From: Gavia stellata
Taxonomy: Eukaryota > Chordata > Aves > Gaviiformes > Gaviidae
Direction: 5' to 3'
Length of the DNA stretch: 64,000 nt
Assembly (NCBI RefSeq): GCF_030936135.1
Contig: NC_082598.1
Span: 29,196,687 to 29,260,686, forward strand
Shown here: positions 22,401-37,400 of the stretch, one piece after another
Layout: every line of letters starts with the position of its first letter
How positions within the stretch are numbered: the first letter of the stretch is position 1
Notes under the pieces: generated by a model
What the model was told of the DNA's origin: nothing
Database searches by the model: none
Seen by the model: only the letters and a program-made list of their open reading frames with translations
Made by a program: the position numbers and the translations under genes

Positions 22401-25400
22401 CAGCTGAGGACCTGCTCCCCGAGGATAATGAGCTATTTAGTGAACAAGCTGTCATTGCTCTGCTGCTTTCAGGATACTCAAATGTTGCTTCCCATTAAGC
22501 AGGGATTAATTTCCTTTTCGTCCAGCTTGGTTAGCTGAACCAAGCACAGGTTCACTGGGGTGGAGAAGCTAATATGCCATTAGCACTAAGTCACTGAGCA
22601 GTGAATGTTTCCTGTTACGTTACAAGAGAGGCCACAGGACTGCACTGTTCAGTTCCTTCTCAGCTTACGTGGTCAATGACTGAATCGAGTCCTAGCTGCA
22701 GCTTCCTCAAACCTAGAGGAGTGGAAAGTGCTATCCTTTTCTTCCAGGTAGTCTGAGAAGCCAAGCTGATGAAAGGAGGTGCCTGCTCTCCTCTTCCACC
22801 TTGACCATGCACCCACTCCATTCCCATGCCATGTTACGAAACCAAATCGTTTGTCAGGAGTACAGCACAGCCAAAGCAGCAGGCGTGGCCTTGGGAAGCT
22901 GCCTCTCTCCCCATTCCAGTGAGAGAGTCTGATGCAGGGCCTGTCACTCCCAGCTAAATTAATCAGTTACCATCATTATTGTCCCCCTTCTATAGGGAAC
23001 TTTACACAAAATCCAAGTAATTTTAATTCTGCCATAGAAAATCTTCTCTTTTGTGCAAGGAAACATAGGAAAGCATCTCCAGAAATAAGGTGCAAAATCT
23101 TCTACTCTTAATATTTGCTTTGTCAAAGTTAAGATTATAATGAAGAAATACAGACCATAAACTTATAGTCCAGGAAGATCTGAGTGCCCATATGAAGATA
23201 CCTGCTTTTGGACATAGTTTTTGTCACCTCTGTTTTATACTGGCAGAGTGTAGACATTACTTCTGTGCCCGCTATAGGTTACACCCCAAGTTTCTGTGGT
23301 TGCTATTTCAAGGTATGTTGCAAGAAGCTCTTACTAACACCTTCACTGCTCTTACAAATTGTTTGACCAATTCAAATGGTTTAGTTGTCCATCAAAAATA
23401 AGATGCTTTCACCAGAAATGTTGGAGATGTTTTCCAGGCTGTAGAAGGAAAGAATCAACTGCTTTGGCTATATTAATTCCTTTTGGGGGTAATTCTTATT
23501 CTCTTTGTGCTCTTTTTTGTGTAATTATTGTACAATGTGAAACACTTGAAAAGCATGAATCAATTATACTGTCTAACATTTTACAAAAATGTTGTACTTC
23601 CTGTACAAATAAACATGAGAAAGGTCAGTGGAGAGAGGGGTCTTTCATAGTTAATTAAATTTACAAAGAGACTGAAGGTATCTGTTTATCTAAGGCTGTG
23701 TTCATACTGACTTTAGGTTAATACAGTGCAACAAATCAATACAGCAAAACATAGCAAAAAAATTTTTTTTAATCAAGCCAACAAAGTACATGTTAATAAT
23801 GTCTTCTGAGTTTCAAATTCTACTTACAGGATTGTGTTTTAACCTCACAGTTGCTATTCTGCCAGTGTGAAGTCACCCAATTGTGGGAGTGCAGCCTTCT
23901 CAGAGAGCTGTAATTATGTAGATGTATTCAGTTACACCTGTGAATTATACATTTATCCTTGGAGTTTCGAACCTTAAGTTGGTCATTCTTTTTTTCTAAA
24001 GAGCAGAACAAATGACTTTCCAAGTAAATGGTGGAAGGTACTCAGCTTGGAAATGGCTCTGTTATACTAGAGGCGTACTCATATGCCATTAATTGAAATT
24101 AAATTGCAAGTGCAATTGCAGGTAATTCCAAAGATAAGGCCTTCTGGTTTTTCTCTTACTTCTTGTCAGGTTTCATTCTTTATTAATAAAGGATATTTGT
24201 TTTGTTTGGCTTTTCTCTTCACTGAAGAGCTCAGCTGCTCTTTATTTGCAACATGTACTCCTAGTCTTTAAAAACAGACCTTTCTTCAGTACTGGTAAGG
24301 CTCAAACATCATTAAAAAGCTCTGTCTGCTTTCTTTGCATTAGCACAGATAGCATCCTGGTCACGCTATTGGAAACAGCAGCTGTTTGGAAGAAATTCTG
24401 CTTGCAGAGAAGACAGTGCCTCTTTTTTTTTTCCTTATCATGAAAAAAACCTATGGGAAATCTCTGCTTTTCAGATGTTCTTATTGCATTTTTTTTTTTT
24501 TTCTTCTTCTTCACTCTTCCACCCGTTCTCTCCAGTGTTCTCAAAATACCAGTAATTAGGCTGATACTTGCCAGGGTTTGATACTTACTAGGAAGTCCTT
24601 CCATGCTGTGTAAGTCTGATTTACGCTGGGTAGCAGATCATCAACACCAGCAACTTAAAGTTTCAAAGCTAAATTGTTAGATAGTAATATCTGAACCTAT
24701 GAATGTATGACGTTTTTAAGTTCCATCACATTTTGTCTGAGTTCTCTGGGTTTTTTTTTCTATGGCTTTAGGTCTCTGAAATTGATCCAGAAAAATTTTC
24801 GAGTAGAATAGAGTGTGAAAGTCCTAACAATGACCTCAGTCGCTTCCAAGGCTTTGTGTAAGTAGGCTTGGTAGCTCTTTAAATTATTGTCATTTGTTTT
24901 GGTGTTCTTACTAATTTTCAGAGAGCTTGTAATCTTTGCTTTAAAAAATGATTACAGTATGTGTAGAAGTCAGTTTGCACCACTACATTTCTGAGTGCAG
25001 CCCAATAGATAGAGCTCCAGAAGGGCTCTCTGAGCAGCAGATTGTGAACTGGGAAAACCCAGTTTTTTATATTGTATTGAATGCTTTTTATGTTGTATTG
25101 AATATTTTCAACATCTTAGTTCAGGCTGTTTTGCAGTTGTGTATTCCATATTTGAAATTGCTGTTTCAAATATGCTCTTAATAATATGTGATATCTACAG
25201 TATTTGGTCTGGACCATGGCCTGATTAGACAAGCTGCATTGCTCAGAATTGGAAATGGGAAGGACTGGCTTCCTTTCCTACTCTGATTTGTTTTGTGTAA
25301 CCATCAGTGACTTGATCAAACTCCTTTTGACCAACATGCCTATCTGTGTCTTTTCTTCTTATGGGTTTATGATTTTCTGTATACAGTAAGAAAACAAAAT

Positions 25401-28400
25401 ACTATTTCATGGGGTGACTGATTTTCAGTTTTTGAGAGTTATAATATCTATATTCTTCCCTGTGGGCACTGACACATTAGAAATATGAAAATAAAAATAA
25501 ATATATATAAACTTAGTCTCTGAGGAAACGCCTTGACAAACAGTGGGCCTACCTGCACTGAAAGTATGCCACAGGAGTAACGATTCTCACAGTGTATTTA
25601 AAATGGGATTTTACACTTTGTTTGAATTTTTTCTGATGTTGGCAATAGAAGTCATAGGCCTTCAGACTTCCAGTGTTTGTCTTCAGCTCTTTTCAGTAGT
25701 GTTGCCTACTTCTCATATGCCAGCTGGCAAATGCTAGACTTGTAAACACAAGAAAATTTTAATACAGTGCCTACATGCCTGGATTTTCAAAGGTGATCTG
25801 CATGCATGGTACCCCATTCTTTTTAAAAGTCCCATCGGAAACGTCAGAATGGCAGTCAGTGACTAGCATTTCTTTGGGAAATCTGCTCCCTAATGGTTTT
25901 GCAAAGCCTGACTGGTAGTTGCTGGAGTCCTACAGCTGAAGTAATGTGCTTTTTTTTTCAGTGAGCATTCAAACAAGGATCGAGTGGGCCTCAGCAAGGA
26001 AAACTTACTGCTCCGAGGATGCACAGTAAGAAACACAGAAGCTGTTGTAGGCATAGTGGTATATGCAGGTTAGTGAACCACGCTGGCTTTCACAGATTGC
26101 CTTGCAAACAAGATAGGGTTATGTGCCCTAAGAAACAGTATCGTACAAAGAGGAATTAGGAGAGTGAAAGCTCGAATCCAGCAGAAGGCAGCTGTAGCTA
26201 GAAATGTTAAGAATGTGTGTCTGGATTAAGTTTGTTTCTATTTTAACAATGTAAAGACTGATATGTCTGATTATTCATGGGAGGCCAGCTCTGTTCCATG
26301 TGAACAGGTCCTTGTCCTCAACTGTTAGTTGCAATGGTAAACCCAGGTTTTGAAATGGACATGGTAATGCATGACTTGCTTAGGATACTTTTCTGGTCCA
26401 AAACTGAAGCTGGTACTGTTCTTCAGTGTTCTGTATCAAAGGGCAGAGGTTTTTAAACTAATCAATCTGATGTATCCAGCCAGATAGTTGTAATGCAGGT
26501 GCAGGATTTTGTAGAAAATATTAGAAATAATATAGAAAACGTTGAGAATGAGATTGTTTCTCTAGGAAGGAATATTATTGACAGTATAAAAGTTAATGTG
26601 TACATGACAGATTTTTGTTTAGCTTGTTCAGTTTTCTTTAGGACAGAATTCATATATTGTAGGAGCAGTTAGTTTGCTCATATTTATAATCTCTGTTCAA
26701 ATATTAGTTAACAGAAATGTCCCATTTCCCCGAGCTTTAGAAATATAAAGCGCTTGTGGTTCTGGTACCTGCTGTTAGGGAATTCCAACCTGTGTTGTGG
26801 TTACAGGTCATGAAACCAAAGCCATGCTGAATAACAGCGGCCCTCATTACAAGCGCAGTAAATTGGAAAGAAAAGTGAACACTGATATTCTCTGGTGTGT
26901 TCTGCTTCTGATTTTGATGTGTTTAACTGGTGCAATAGGTAAGTGAGAGTCAGCAGACTCCTGCTATTTTCTTCTCTCAGCCTACAATGCTTAGTGTTTT
27001 ATTTTGGGGCTGATTCATCTTAACAGCCCATCTCGGAAACTGCCTTTATTCATGTGTAATTCCCTAGCAGTTGGGGATGCTGCCAGTTGTTAGTTCATGT
27101 TGTCATGTTTAATCTGGAGTGTGGTCAAGAAGTATGTTCCTGGTGCAAGTTCTTAGGTCTGGAACCTGTTTCTCCAATTCATGTATCTTTTCTCTCACTA
27201 ATTGCTCTGCAAAACTCCTACTTTCTCTTAGGATTTTTCAGGTAACATGAGATGCATGTACAGCATTGTGGGGAGAGGCCTAGTGTGACTAGAGTTGTAA
27301 GGACTTGATATTTTAGGGATTGATTAAATAGTGAGCTTGAGTAAATCTAAACAGACTAACGTTTATGACAAACGAAAAAGGTGTTTAAAACATGTTTAAG
27401 AAAACTTCTTTAGACTACACTTAATAATGATGACATGGTGTTCACGGGTTAACTAAAACCTGGACAAGCAAGGATAATACAATTAATTGCCAGAGGTTTT
27501 TTGGGGTGGGGGGGGAAGTGTTTATCAAGTGTAATTAGTATTCTTTTAGTTGTGCTATTGATACAAATGCATGTAAGGTATTTATTCATGTGTGCATTGA
27601 TACTTAATTAATTGTAATGGGGTTCCCGTTGAGGAGAAGCTCAAGAGATAAAATGGTAGTTTAAAAGCTTAGAAAGAACTGCAGAGTATAACAGCTAACA
27701 CCATGACCCTGAACTGTGATACAGTTTACATACAACTGACTCACTTTATCTTGTTCTTGTTTTCAAGGCCATGGAATTTGGTTAAGTAGGTACTCAGAAA
27801 TACCTTTTTTTAACATCCCTGAGCCAGATGGGAAATCGATTCCTCCAACATTAGCAGGGTTCAATATGTTCTGGACGATGATCATTTTATTACAGGTAAC
27901 TTTGGTCTGCTTTGAATATGGGTCACATTCTGATCTCATTTATATCCTTGAAGTAACTCTTCGGCTTCAGTAGAGCTACTTCATGTTTGTAACTGGCCAA
28001 AGAGTTTGGTTTTATTTAATCCCCATGTTTTATTTTGGTAGGTCTTGATCCCAATTTCTCTCTATGTTTCAATTGAAATTGTCAAGTTGGGACAAATTTA
28101 TTTAATACAGAATGACACCGATTTTTACCATGAGAAAACAGACTCAACAATTCAGTGTCGAGCACTGAACATTGCTGAAGACCTTGGCCAGATTCAGTAT
28201 ATCTTCTCTGACAAGACTGGAACCCTCACTGAAAATAAGATGGTTTTTCGGAGATGCAGCATTGCAGGACAGGAGTATTGCCATGAGGAAAATGGTAAGA
28301 CACTAAACCTGTGTTCACAAGGGGTGAACACAGAGAAGCTGAAAGTTTTGTCAGGGGTCCAGTGGACTTCATGAGGTCTGTGTGGCAAGACGCACTCACA

Positions 28401-31400
28401 GAAGGTATGAATTCAGACTGATCCTACTAATAGCCATGCATCTTTCCCCATTATTTGGATCCATTCATATATAGTGTGTTAAGAGACTTGAAGGCTGTAT
28501 GTAAGGTGCTGCTTTGCCTTTGCAGCTAGTTAAGTTCCAACATGCTTGATACCATGAACAGAATATTCTTTACTCTCTCTGGAAGAAGTCATGCCTACTA
28601 TGTTTTGGTTCTCTCCTTGCAATATTCAGAACCCAGAACATTGGAAAATTGCCCATCTAGTCTTTTATCCTTCACCCCCCCCCCCCCCCCCCCACTAGAC
28701 TGCCAATGCTTACCTAGCATTTTTGGGTTCAAACATCCTGTTGACTGCCATAGTAGTGTACCACCTTTATGTAGTGTATCTTAAGGCTCCTATTCAACAT
28801 ACTGTTGTCCTTGAGGATACAGTAACCCAAATAAAATACACGCTGAAGTCAGAGCTTTAACAGTAATGTTAAGGTACAAGTCAAGCAGATGTGTGTAGAT
28901 GTGTGTGTTAAGGCTGCAAAGATAAATACCTCCATCAAAAATAATGACTATTGTATTCTTATTTATATCTTACACACCAGCTTATTGTTAGCCAAAAAGT
29001 CAACAAGTGCTGTTACTGAATAGTTGGTGCCTCATTGTCTAATAGTGTAGCATCTTTCAATATACATTTCATGAGAGTCTACTTGAAGTCTTCTGGGAGC
29101 CAGGAGAAGATTCAACTCCAGACACAAGAGAAAATTGGACAGTGACATGAAGTCTTTGATTCAATTAGCTATTTTATTAATTAGATAAAACCACAGAGTT
29201 TTTATTACCATTGCTGTATGTAAGTACTAGTGGCTGCAGACATTTACTATTTTGCTGGTGGGCAATGCAAGTATTCCATATGAGACCAAAGGTGAGGTGC
29301 TGACAGGTGGACACGTGAAGCACAGCTGTGTATTAAACCTCCCAGTTTGTGGTTTTGGTGGTTTTGCTGCCAGGTAGAACTGCTCACAGCTGTGAGCAAA
29401 AGGCACACCCTGCTGGCCACAGCAATGAATCAGTTCAGCCCTTCTTTTGTTGTGTCACAGGAGCAGATGGTTACAAACCATTTTTACAGTAATTTCTGCA
29501 AATATTTTGAAAATTTCATAGTGTGGGTGTCCAGGAGTTTCTTTGGCTTTGCATAATTATATCGGGAAGGATGACAACAAAGTGAGAAGAAATATTTTTG
29601 AGTTTCGAACTTGGTGAATGGACAACTTAAATAAAAAGTAGAATGTATTTTCAGAGCATTTCCTAAAGGAAGGAAAAGTATTTCAGAAGAGATAAACCAA
29701 AGAGTAGTGTGAATGATGTAGCTGTGGCTGATCCAGGTCTCATTGTGCCAGGGAAACTATTTCTACTACATACTTCTGGTAGTAGTTCACTTAGAGTTAT
29801 CTTCCAAAAATATTACTGTGTTAATTATGTTCATAATTATTTCCTGCTGTGCCCTGCCGTTTACCTGGAGGGTAAGCATGTGCTTCTCCCTAACAAATCT
29901 AGAAATTATGTGAGCCCTAAAAATTAGTTTGAAAAATGTTGGAGTTCCTGTCTTTTAGTCCTGTTTTATATTTGTTCAGTAGCATAGAGCTGCTACTTGC
30001 AAGGCTACTGCTACATATAGTAAGAATTGCAGTGCAAGGCAGTACAGTCTTTTGCATACAAGCCACTTAGTCTGTACATATATTTCTGTGTTTATATCTG
30101 TATTGCCCAGGGTAAAGGGATGCACATGAGGGAAGCACACAACAGCAATGACTGTAATTCAGTATAATCCTCCATATAGGTGCCCCCATGCAGTGTTCTG
30201 TCTAAAGTAACACGTGCATCTTGGACCATGGCAGCAGAGCAGTGGTGTTATGAAGTGCCACGTATGTTACTTCAGACAGAACATGCAGGCTTCTCAACAG
30301 CCTGGAGGCATAGCAGAATGGGCATGTGTTGTCCAAACTTGCCTCTGCAAACACATACTAAGTCACTGTGGCTGTTTTTGGTAAAAGGTATCAATACCAC
30401 ATGTGGGATATTATATTTGTTAGTTGTGGAGAGCCACAGTTTGTTACGTTCCCACCTATCTTTTTTTTAAAAAGAACTATTTTATTAAATTCATGTTGAC
30501 ATCAGGAAGATGACCTGCCAAGGAACATGTAAGCTCTGGTCTCCCTGCTTTCCTTGGACTCAGCAGAATGGCAGGATGAGGAATAGGAGGCTTTCATTGG
30601 CGTTCCAGAAAGAGAAGACAGCAGGAAATAAGGAGAACTTAACAGGCTAGCAAATCTGGTAGCTCATTTCCTGAACATAGCTAAGCTCCTGTGTTTTGGC
30701 TAGAAGGAAGAGGACTCACAAGTGACATAATGAACCTATTTCCATGTCATTTTGAGCACCAGAGCTGGGGACTCTAAACTGTGGATAAGTTTCCTGTTCA
30801 CATAAAACAGAATAATATCCCACTTTTCACTTCTCTCCTGTACGGTAGCTGCCACTTTAAATAAGAAAAAAATAGGGAGTTAGTGGTGTTGCAGCACATG
30901 TCTGTATGTTAATACTGTTTTTTTCCTAGGATGCCATTGTTTGTATTCACACTTCAATGAAATAAATAGGCAATGCACAGCTCTCAGAACAGTTTTTCCA
31001 TGCTGTCTGTGGATGCAGACATTGAACTGGTAGTGTATGCTCATTGCATGCTCTTTTCACAGTGATAGGTAAAAACTTGAAAGCTGAATAGCATACAGTG
31101 ATCCAGTGCTGTCTGAATTGAGATTGCAGTCTCTTGCATGTGATCAAACACTGCCCAGAACTCCAGTGCAGACACTTGGGTATGTTCTTAACAAGCACAT
31201 GATAGTGTAGGCGTGTTTCCATTTGCTACAGAGGTTCTTTACACCACTGATCTTCCTAGCTAGATTTGTGGGGCACAGAACTGCATTTATATCTTTGGTG
31301 CAAAGGTGTTAGACATGTCAATACAAAGTTTTATTATTGAAACCTGCTTTTCAGTTAAATACTCAGAAAATGTGTATGTGTGTGTGAGGGGGTGTCCAAT

Positions 31401-34400
31401 ACGGAATTGATAAACACAGTTTCAATGAGTTCCTGCTAGAAGCTGTACTTGTCAAACCAGTGGCATACGATCCTGATCCATCATAAAATAATTAGGCTAG
31501 AAAACTTATCAGGAAGTAATCTGGTCCCATTTCTCTGGCCTGAGGCAGAGTTGTTGCTGTTGTTCTTTATGAATATTTTTTTGTTTCTTCAGGACCTCCA
31601 GTGATGTCCAATTCGCTGCTTTCTCAGACATTCTGTTCTAGTATGTCATGTCTTCTCTGACAAAGTTTTGCTGATACCTAGCCTGAGTCTGTCTTGCCAC
31701 AATGTAGGACCATTGGGTCTCATATTACCCACAGTGTGCATAGAAAACAGGTTATTTCCTACCTCTATGCAATTGCCCTTCATGTACTTGAAGACTATTA
31801 TTTGGCTCCCATCAATGTGTCCTTCTGGAGGCTGTGTAACTCCAGCTTATTTTACTGTTTTTATGTGGCTCATGTTGTCTAGAAGCCTGATCATTCTTAC
31901 TCCCTCTTCTGGATTCACTCCAGTGGAGTGTTGCTCTTGAAGTGCTGTGTCCCAAACAGGAAGTCAGTGTGATGGCTTGTTATGGGTTTTATTTTTCATA
32001 AATGGTGGATTATTCTTAAGTATATACTAAATTCCTTACTTTAAAATTTTGTTTCTTGAATCTTCAGGCAGTGTTTTAGACAAGTTTCTTTTTGCTCATG
32101 GAACAGTAATTTTGTTTCCCTTTCCATAGCAAAGAGGTTGGAATCCTATCAAGAGCTGGATTCAGAGGATGAGGATTCAACGGAACATCATTGTGGCTCT
32201 TCAACCCATATGTCAAAATGGCAGGGGCACAACCGCAGAGCTGTGAATGAACTTTTGAACAGAAAGTCTTTGAATCAGTTGTCTGGTAGTTACCCTGCAT
32301 TAGGAAGGGAAGATGGGACAGGTGATGTTCCCCACTCAGGACACGTTGCTTTCAGCAGCCCCATTGTAAGTAAAAACTGTTGGTTTTGATGCTAATTTCT
32401 GAAATAACTCATGAAGGAATACCTTTTTATACCCCCATTTGATCAGAGTGCTTGTCCTTTAAGGAATCCTTTCTCTCTTCCGTCAAAACCAGAGTCTCCC
32501 ATGATTGCTTGGCTGCATCCTATTTGCAGCTGACATTGCAGATGTTCGTTGGGTCACGAAGGTGTATGCTTTGGTTCTTGCTGCCATTAGTCCATGATCA
32601 CTCCAGCTAAAAAGACCAGCTTCATCTTAATAACAGTTTGTTCTTTTGTTTCAAGAGGTTTCTAGAATTGTCTTTTGGTTTTAATAGGAAATATCTAGAT
32701 GACCAATATTTATTGGAGGTTACGAGAGGTAAAAACTCTGCTTCTGTACCTGAAGGTGTCTAAATAGCATTCATCATACTTAATCTCTGTTGAAGTGTCT
32801 GTGAACTAAGGCTCTACTGTTTACCTGTCTGAGCATGAAGTTTGCCATTTTCAGTGGGCTAGCACAAGGCAGTGAAGACACCAGAGTGTCCCTCTATTTC
32901 CTAGTATAACCAACTCAGAATCTGATAGGAGGGAAGTTGTATGAGCTTCTACACTTCATTCATCTGTAACTGATCTAATCTCCAGAGACTGAGATTAATC
33001 TTATATCCTAATGGACAGTTTTGTTCATTTCATCAATAGGAAACGGATGTTGTACCAGACACACAACTGCTAGAGAAGTTCAGTCAAATTTCTTGTCATT
33101 CCTATCAACAATCGGAAGAAGCTAGCAGCAAGTTATCTTTGGAGACAATGTACATCGCTGACTTCTTTCTTGCTTTGGCAATCTGTAATACTGTTGTAGT
33201 TTCAGTCCCCAATCAGCCACGTCAGAAGGTAAGAAGACTTTATTTTTGGCTGTTTGGCCATATTCATAAGTAAATGAGCTCCCTTTGGTTTGAATACAAA
33301 AGGAAGAAACAATTAACTGACATTTAAAAAATTATTCTTTTCTTCTATTGTTTTGTCCTGTTAGAAAGAAGGGAATTACTGTAAACCCATGGAGTGCAAT
33401 GAGTTAGTGTGTGATATAATGCTGGTAATTTTTCCAGTGCAGGAAAACTTGGCTTTAATATTTTTGCTTCTGTGTATAGACTCTTTGTAACTTTTTCAAG
33501 ACAAATTTTGAGATTAAATAGCAATTGTGATTTTTTTCTATATTCTAGTTATGTTTTTCCAGATATGTGCATAACTTACTTTAAGAGTTCCCTAACACTC
33601 AGGTTACCTTTAAAAGTAGGTTATTGTTGGCTGAAAGATAAGAATAATATCAGAAGACTCCCAGAATATTGGAATTGAGAATGCTCCTACCTGTTCCCTG
33701 ACTATTCAAATAGAGTTTAAGCAAAAGTATGGAAGATCAAGTTTCATATGTGTAATAACCTGAAGAAAAAATGCTTTTGCACTATGACCACAAGTGGTCT
33801 CACCTTGAATGTACAGTGCATTTGCTAGACTGTCCTGGTTTAATGGTCTGGAGTGTGTTTAAGTCTTCCTGAGACCATGTGTTTTCAGAGCACACAACCT
33901 AACATTTTTTTAAAGATACTACTATCTTTTTCAAATTTTATTTTTTATTTCAGGGGGGATTTTCATAACCCCATGTTTTACCAATTTTGACTGTGTTGCA
34001 GGATAATTACCAAGTTCAGCTTTGATTTCCTTTCCCCCATCCCCTGCCGATTTCAATTTGTTGACTTTGCCTTTTGAAAGAAATGTTTATGACATGTGCA
34101 GGACTAGATTTTGGTGTCCACCTAGGCAGTGAACCTACAACCATGGCTGGAGACATTCCCAAAAGGTATCCTGTGGACTATAAGTACCTCCTATGTATAA
34201 ATAAGCCTGGTATTTTAGCGTGCTTCCAGGCATTCCCAGAAGGCATAGTAGGCAGCATACAGGTCCATGTGTGAATGGGGCAGCTGTGTTCATAGTTACT
34301 AATCAGTCATTCCTTAAAGATGATGTAGAAAAATATACAGGCGAGATTCTCGGGTTTTTGAGAATAATATTTCCGGATGACTTGCTAGCAGAGGAGATCT

Positions 34401-37400
34401 CCAGGTCACTAGTAGGTAGGTTGGGAGGGGCAACGTGGCATGAGGTTCCTGAGTTCATAGTTAGGGAATGACATGAGAGAGCTCAAGGCAATGGAACATT
34501 TCAGTGTTGAATTAGGGAGAGGCGATGAAAGGATGTTCCTAGCCTCTATTTCCATGATGCTGAATGGAGACATGCTACAACTTGTATGCAATTGCAATAG
34601 AACTGAAGTCAGAGTCTGTGCTTCCTTTATGCTTTTCAGTGGCAAAGGAGAACACGCTTCCTGGTGATAACTCATTCTTAACTCTTCACCAGTAATGAGA
34701 AATTAATGTCAGCCTTGCATGCTTTGTTCCTTGTTTGTAAGCTATTAGCTGCCTAACTGTTCTGATTAACAGTAAGCCAATTATTTTCTTACACTGATGA
34801 GAGGGGAACTGTCTTTTGTTTGAAATTCAAACATTAAAAAAGTATCGATAAGGTACTGTATTTTTAACCGTACTTGTAGCTAGTTACTGTGAGGGGGTAT
34901 GGAGTTGGTTTATTCTTTACAAGTATCTTGCTAATTCAGAACAAGAATTAAAGTGTTTAGTTCTATTTGCCACAACTTTTTAAAAGTTGTAGTGTCATAC
35001 TAACTGTTTCATTACTGAAACAGTTCTGAAGGGAAGTATTACATGAATCAAACTTGGAATGCATAGTTTTCAGATCTGAAGTATTTTTACAATTCTTGTG
35101 GTTTGAATAATGAAGCTCTTAAAGAAGCTGTTTAGTGTACTCATATGGTTATATGTTTAATTGAGCTGGCCTTCTTTAATACAAGCAATCAAACTCATGG
35201 TAAATTTTGCAATACTACATTCATTAAGAAACATACATAGTTTGTAAGCCGTCCTTCCTTAATGTAACAAAATATGAACAATTTAATATAAATGCTTTCT
35301 CTAACTGTTCTCTTCCAGATGAGACACTCTTCGCTGGGTAGGATACCTATTAAATCACTTGATGAAATCAGGCAGATGTTCCAGAGGTTGTCAGTCCGGA
35401 GACTAAGTTCCTCCCCACTTCCAAGTGTAAAAGAGTCATCATCTGAAAGCCCCAACAGTTTTGTGAGCAAACTGTCTATTTTCAGAATGAAACTGGCTTC
35501 ACCTGCTTTGGATGGAGCTGCTCAAAGGGCTGCTGAGCCTCACAGTACTGACAGCCCAGAAAATTCCCAAGTGCCTCAAGAACTAGATATGCTGAATGTA
35601 GCTGCTGGCTGCAAACACAGCAGTGCTGTGTCACCACCTATTGAATTGTCTCCCCTACCTAAACTGTGTTATGAAGCTGAGAGTCCAGATGAAGCTGCCT
35701 TGGTTCATGCTGCTAGGGCTTATAAATGTATTTTACAGTCTAGGACTCCAGATCAAGTAACTGTGGACTTCGCAGGTCAGGGATCTTTAACATTTCAACT
35801 TTTGCATATCCTGCCTTTTGATTCAGTGCGGAAAAGGATGTCAGTGGTGGTTCGGCATCCAGTCTCCAACAAAGTGGTGGTGTACACAAAAGGTGCAGAC
35901 TCAGTCATGATGGATTTGTTGAGAACTGCATCTGAAGGTATCTATAGAACTTCTAATTCTTTGCTCACCTTTGTCATTCTTAGTACAGTTGAACAGATGG
36001 CCTGATTCATGAAAATCAACAAGTAACCAAGCAGAACTATTATCTGTGAATAGTTCCTTATAGGGAACCCAGAAAGGTAGTATTGCTTGTCACCTGGATA
36101 TGGCTGTGCTGTGTGCTGGTGTGGAAGCTGAGAAGAGAGAAGCAGCTGTTATTCAAAGGATTTAGTGGTGTCTAAGCAGACCCTTTGGAGCCAACTGATG
36201 TATTTCCCGTTATAAAGGTCATTTGCTTGAATAGTTGGCTTCTGCTACACAGTGAGAGATGTTCATTAGAATGAGATACTTTCTAGCTTTTACCTATGTT
36301 AGTGTTTCTGAGCTATTAAGAGAGAGGTATCAGTAGCAGATGTCAACTGTCAATGCTTTTTGAGGTTTTTTTCCCTTGACTACTGACTATTTCTGTGTTT
36401 CTAAGTGTAATAATAATATCTGCAAAGTTTTGTGGTGCCTCCTGTTGGGCCCTGTTGTTGGGGCGTAAACATTTTTTGAATCTGCCACAGGAGGGGTGCA
36501 CCATGGTGTTTAAGCACTAACTGGTTTATTCATACGCTGTAGCAAACAGTCATTCATTTTTAACTGAAGGCAGTAAAGAAAAAGTATTATCTGTGTATGT
36601 TAGAAATAAATACCTAAATATATTTAAGTTCAGAAGATATTCCAAGGGGTTTTTTTTAATGGTTTGGAAAGTAATATAAAGGAATTATTTTTAAAGGCTT
36701 GCTTTCTGCAAAAGAGAGTTTGGTTTTTATGTTCCATGGCTGGCTGATCTCAGTGAGGAAGAGGGATATTTCCAATTCCAAAGGTGGATTTTAAGTCACC
36801 CAACTTTAGCCATATAAAGTCTAGACAAAAAGCCTCTGTAGGCCATGGGGCAGAAACAGTACCTCCAAAATCTGTCATCTTACTAGGGGGATAATTTCAT
36901 GTCTGGAGGTGCCTCTCCTTACTTTGATTCTCAAGGTAAACTTGGAACCTCACTTCTACAAGTCCAAAGTTAGGTGAGTTGAATGCCTGTCCAAATAGTC
37001 CACCCTTTTAACAGTTATTTTAAAAAAGCTTTTCTGTGACTTCCTTTTTAGCTCCTTCCCACTAGACCAGTGACAGTACAGCTGCTTGGGTGTCTGTGGC
37101 CCAGTTCATTTTAGAAAATAATTTTATTTTAGAAAAACATGTTGATATACCAGTGGCATCCAAAGATGTATCAGTACCAGACAGGTTCCCCCTCACTGCT
37201 TGTGCAGACTGGTACACTGCATGCTCAATATAGACACAGCCACAGTATATTGTGCAAACATGAAGATACGTTCATAGTTAAAATAAAACCTGTTAACATT
37301 TTGGTATTTTTAAAAAGTATTTAGACCTTCAAAATTTTCTGCTAAATTTAGCCTAAGAATGCATATTTAGTTTACTTTTTTGCTTTTTGTGTGATAGTAG

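Larger units (their letters stand above)
28295..32129 (+). other. ATP10D: Intron 9 of ATP10D
   Basis: 3.8 kb, GT-AG. It holds a 19-base C run (28675-28693) and an old antisense CR1 remnant (about 31690-31960), both listed. The remainder shows nothing recognisable. Confidence 0.8.

Noticed and set aside
34000..34680. Cluster of 64-88 codon ORFs on both strands of intron 11
   Set aside because: No recognisable motif, overlapping frames, and no splice-site support.
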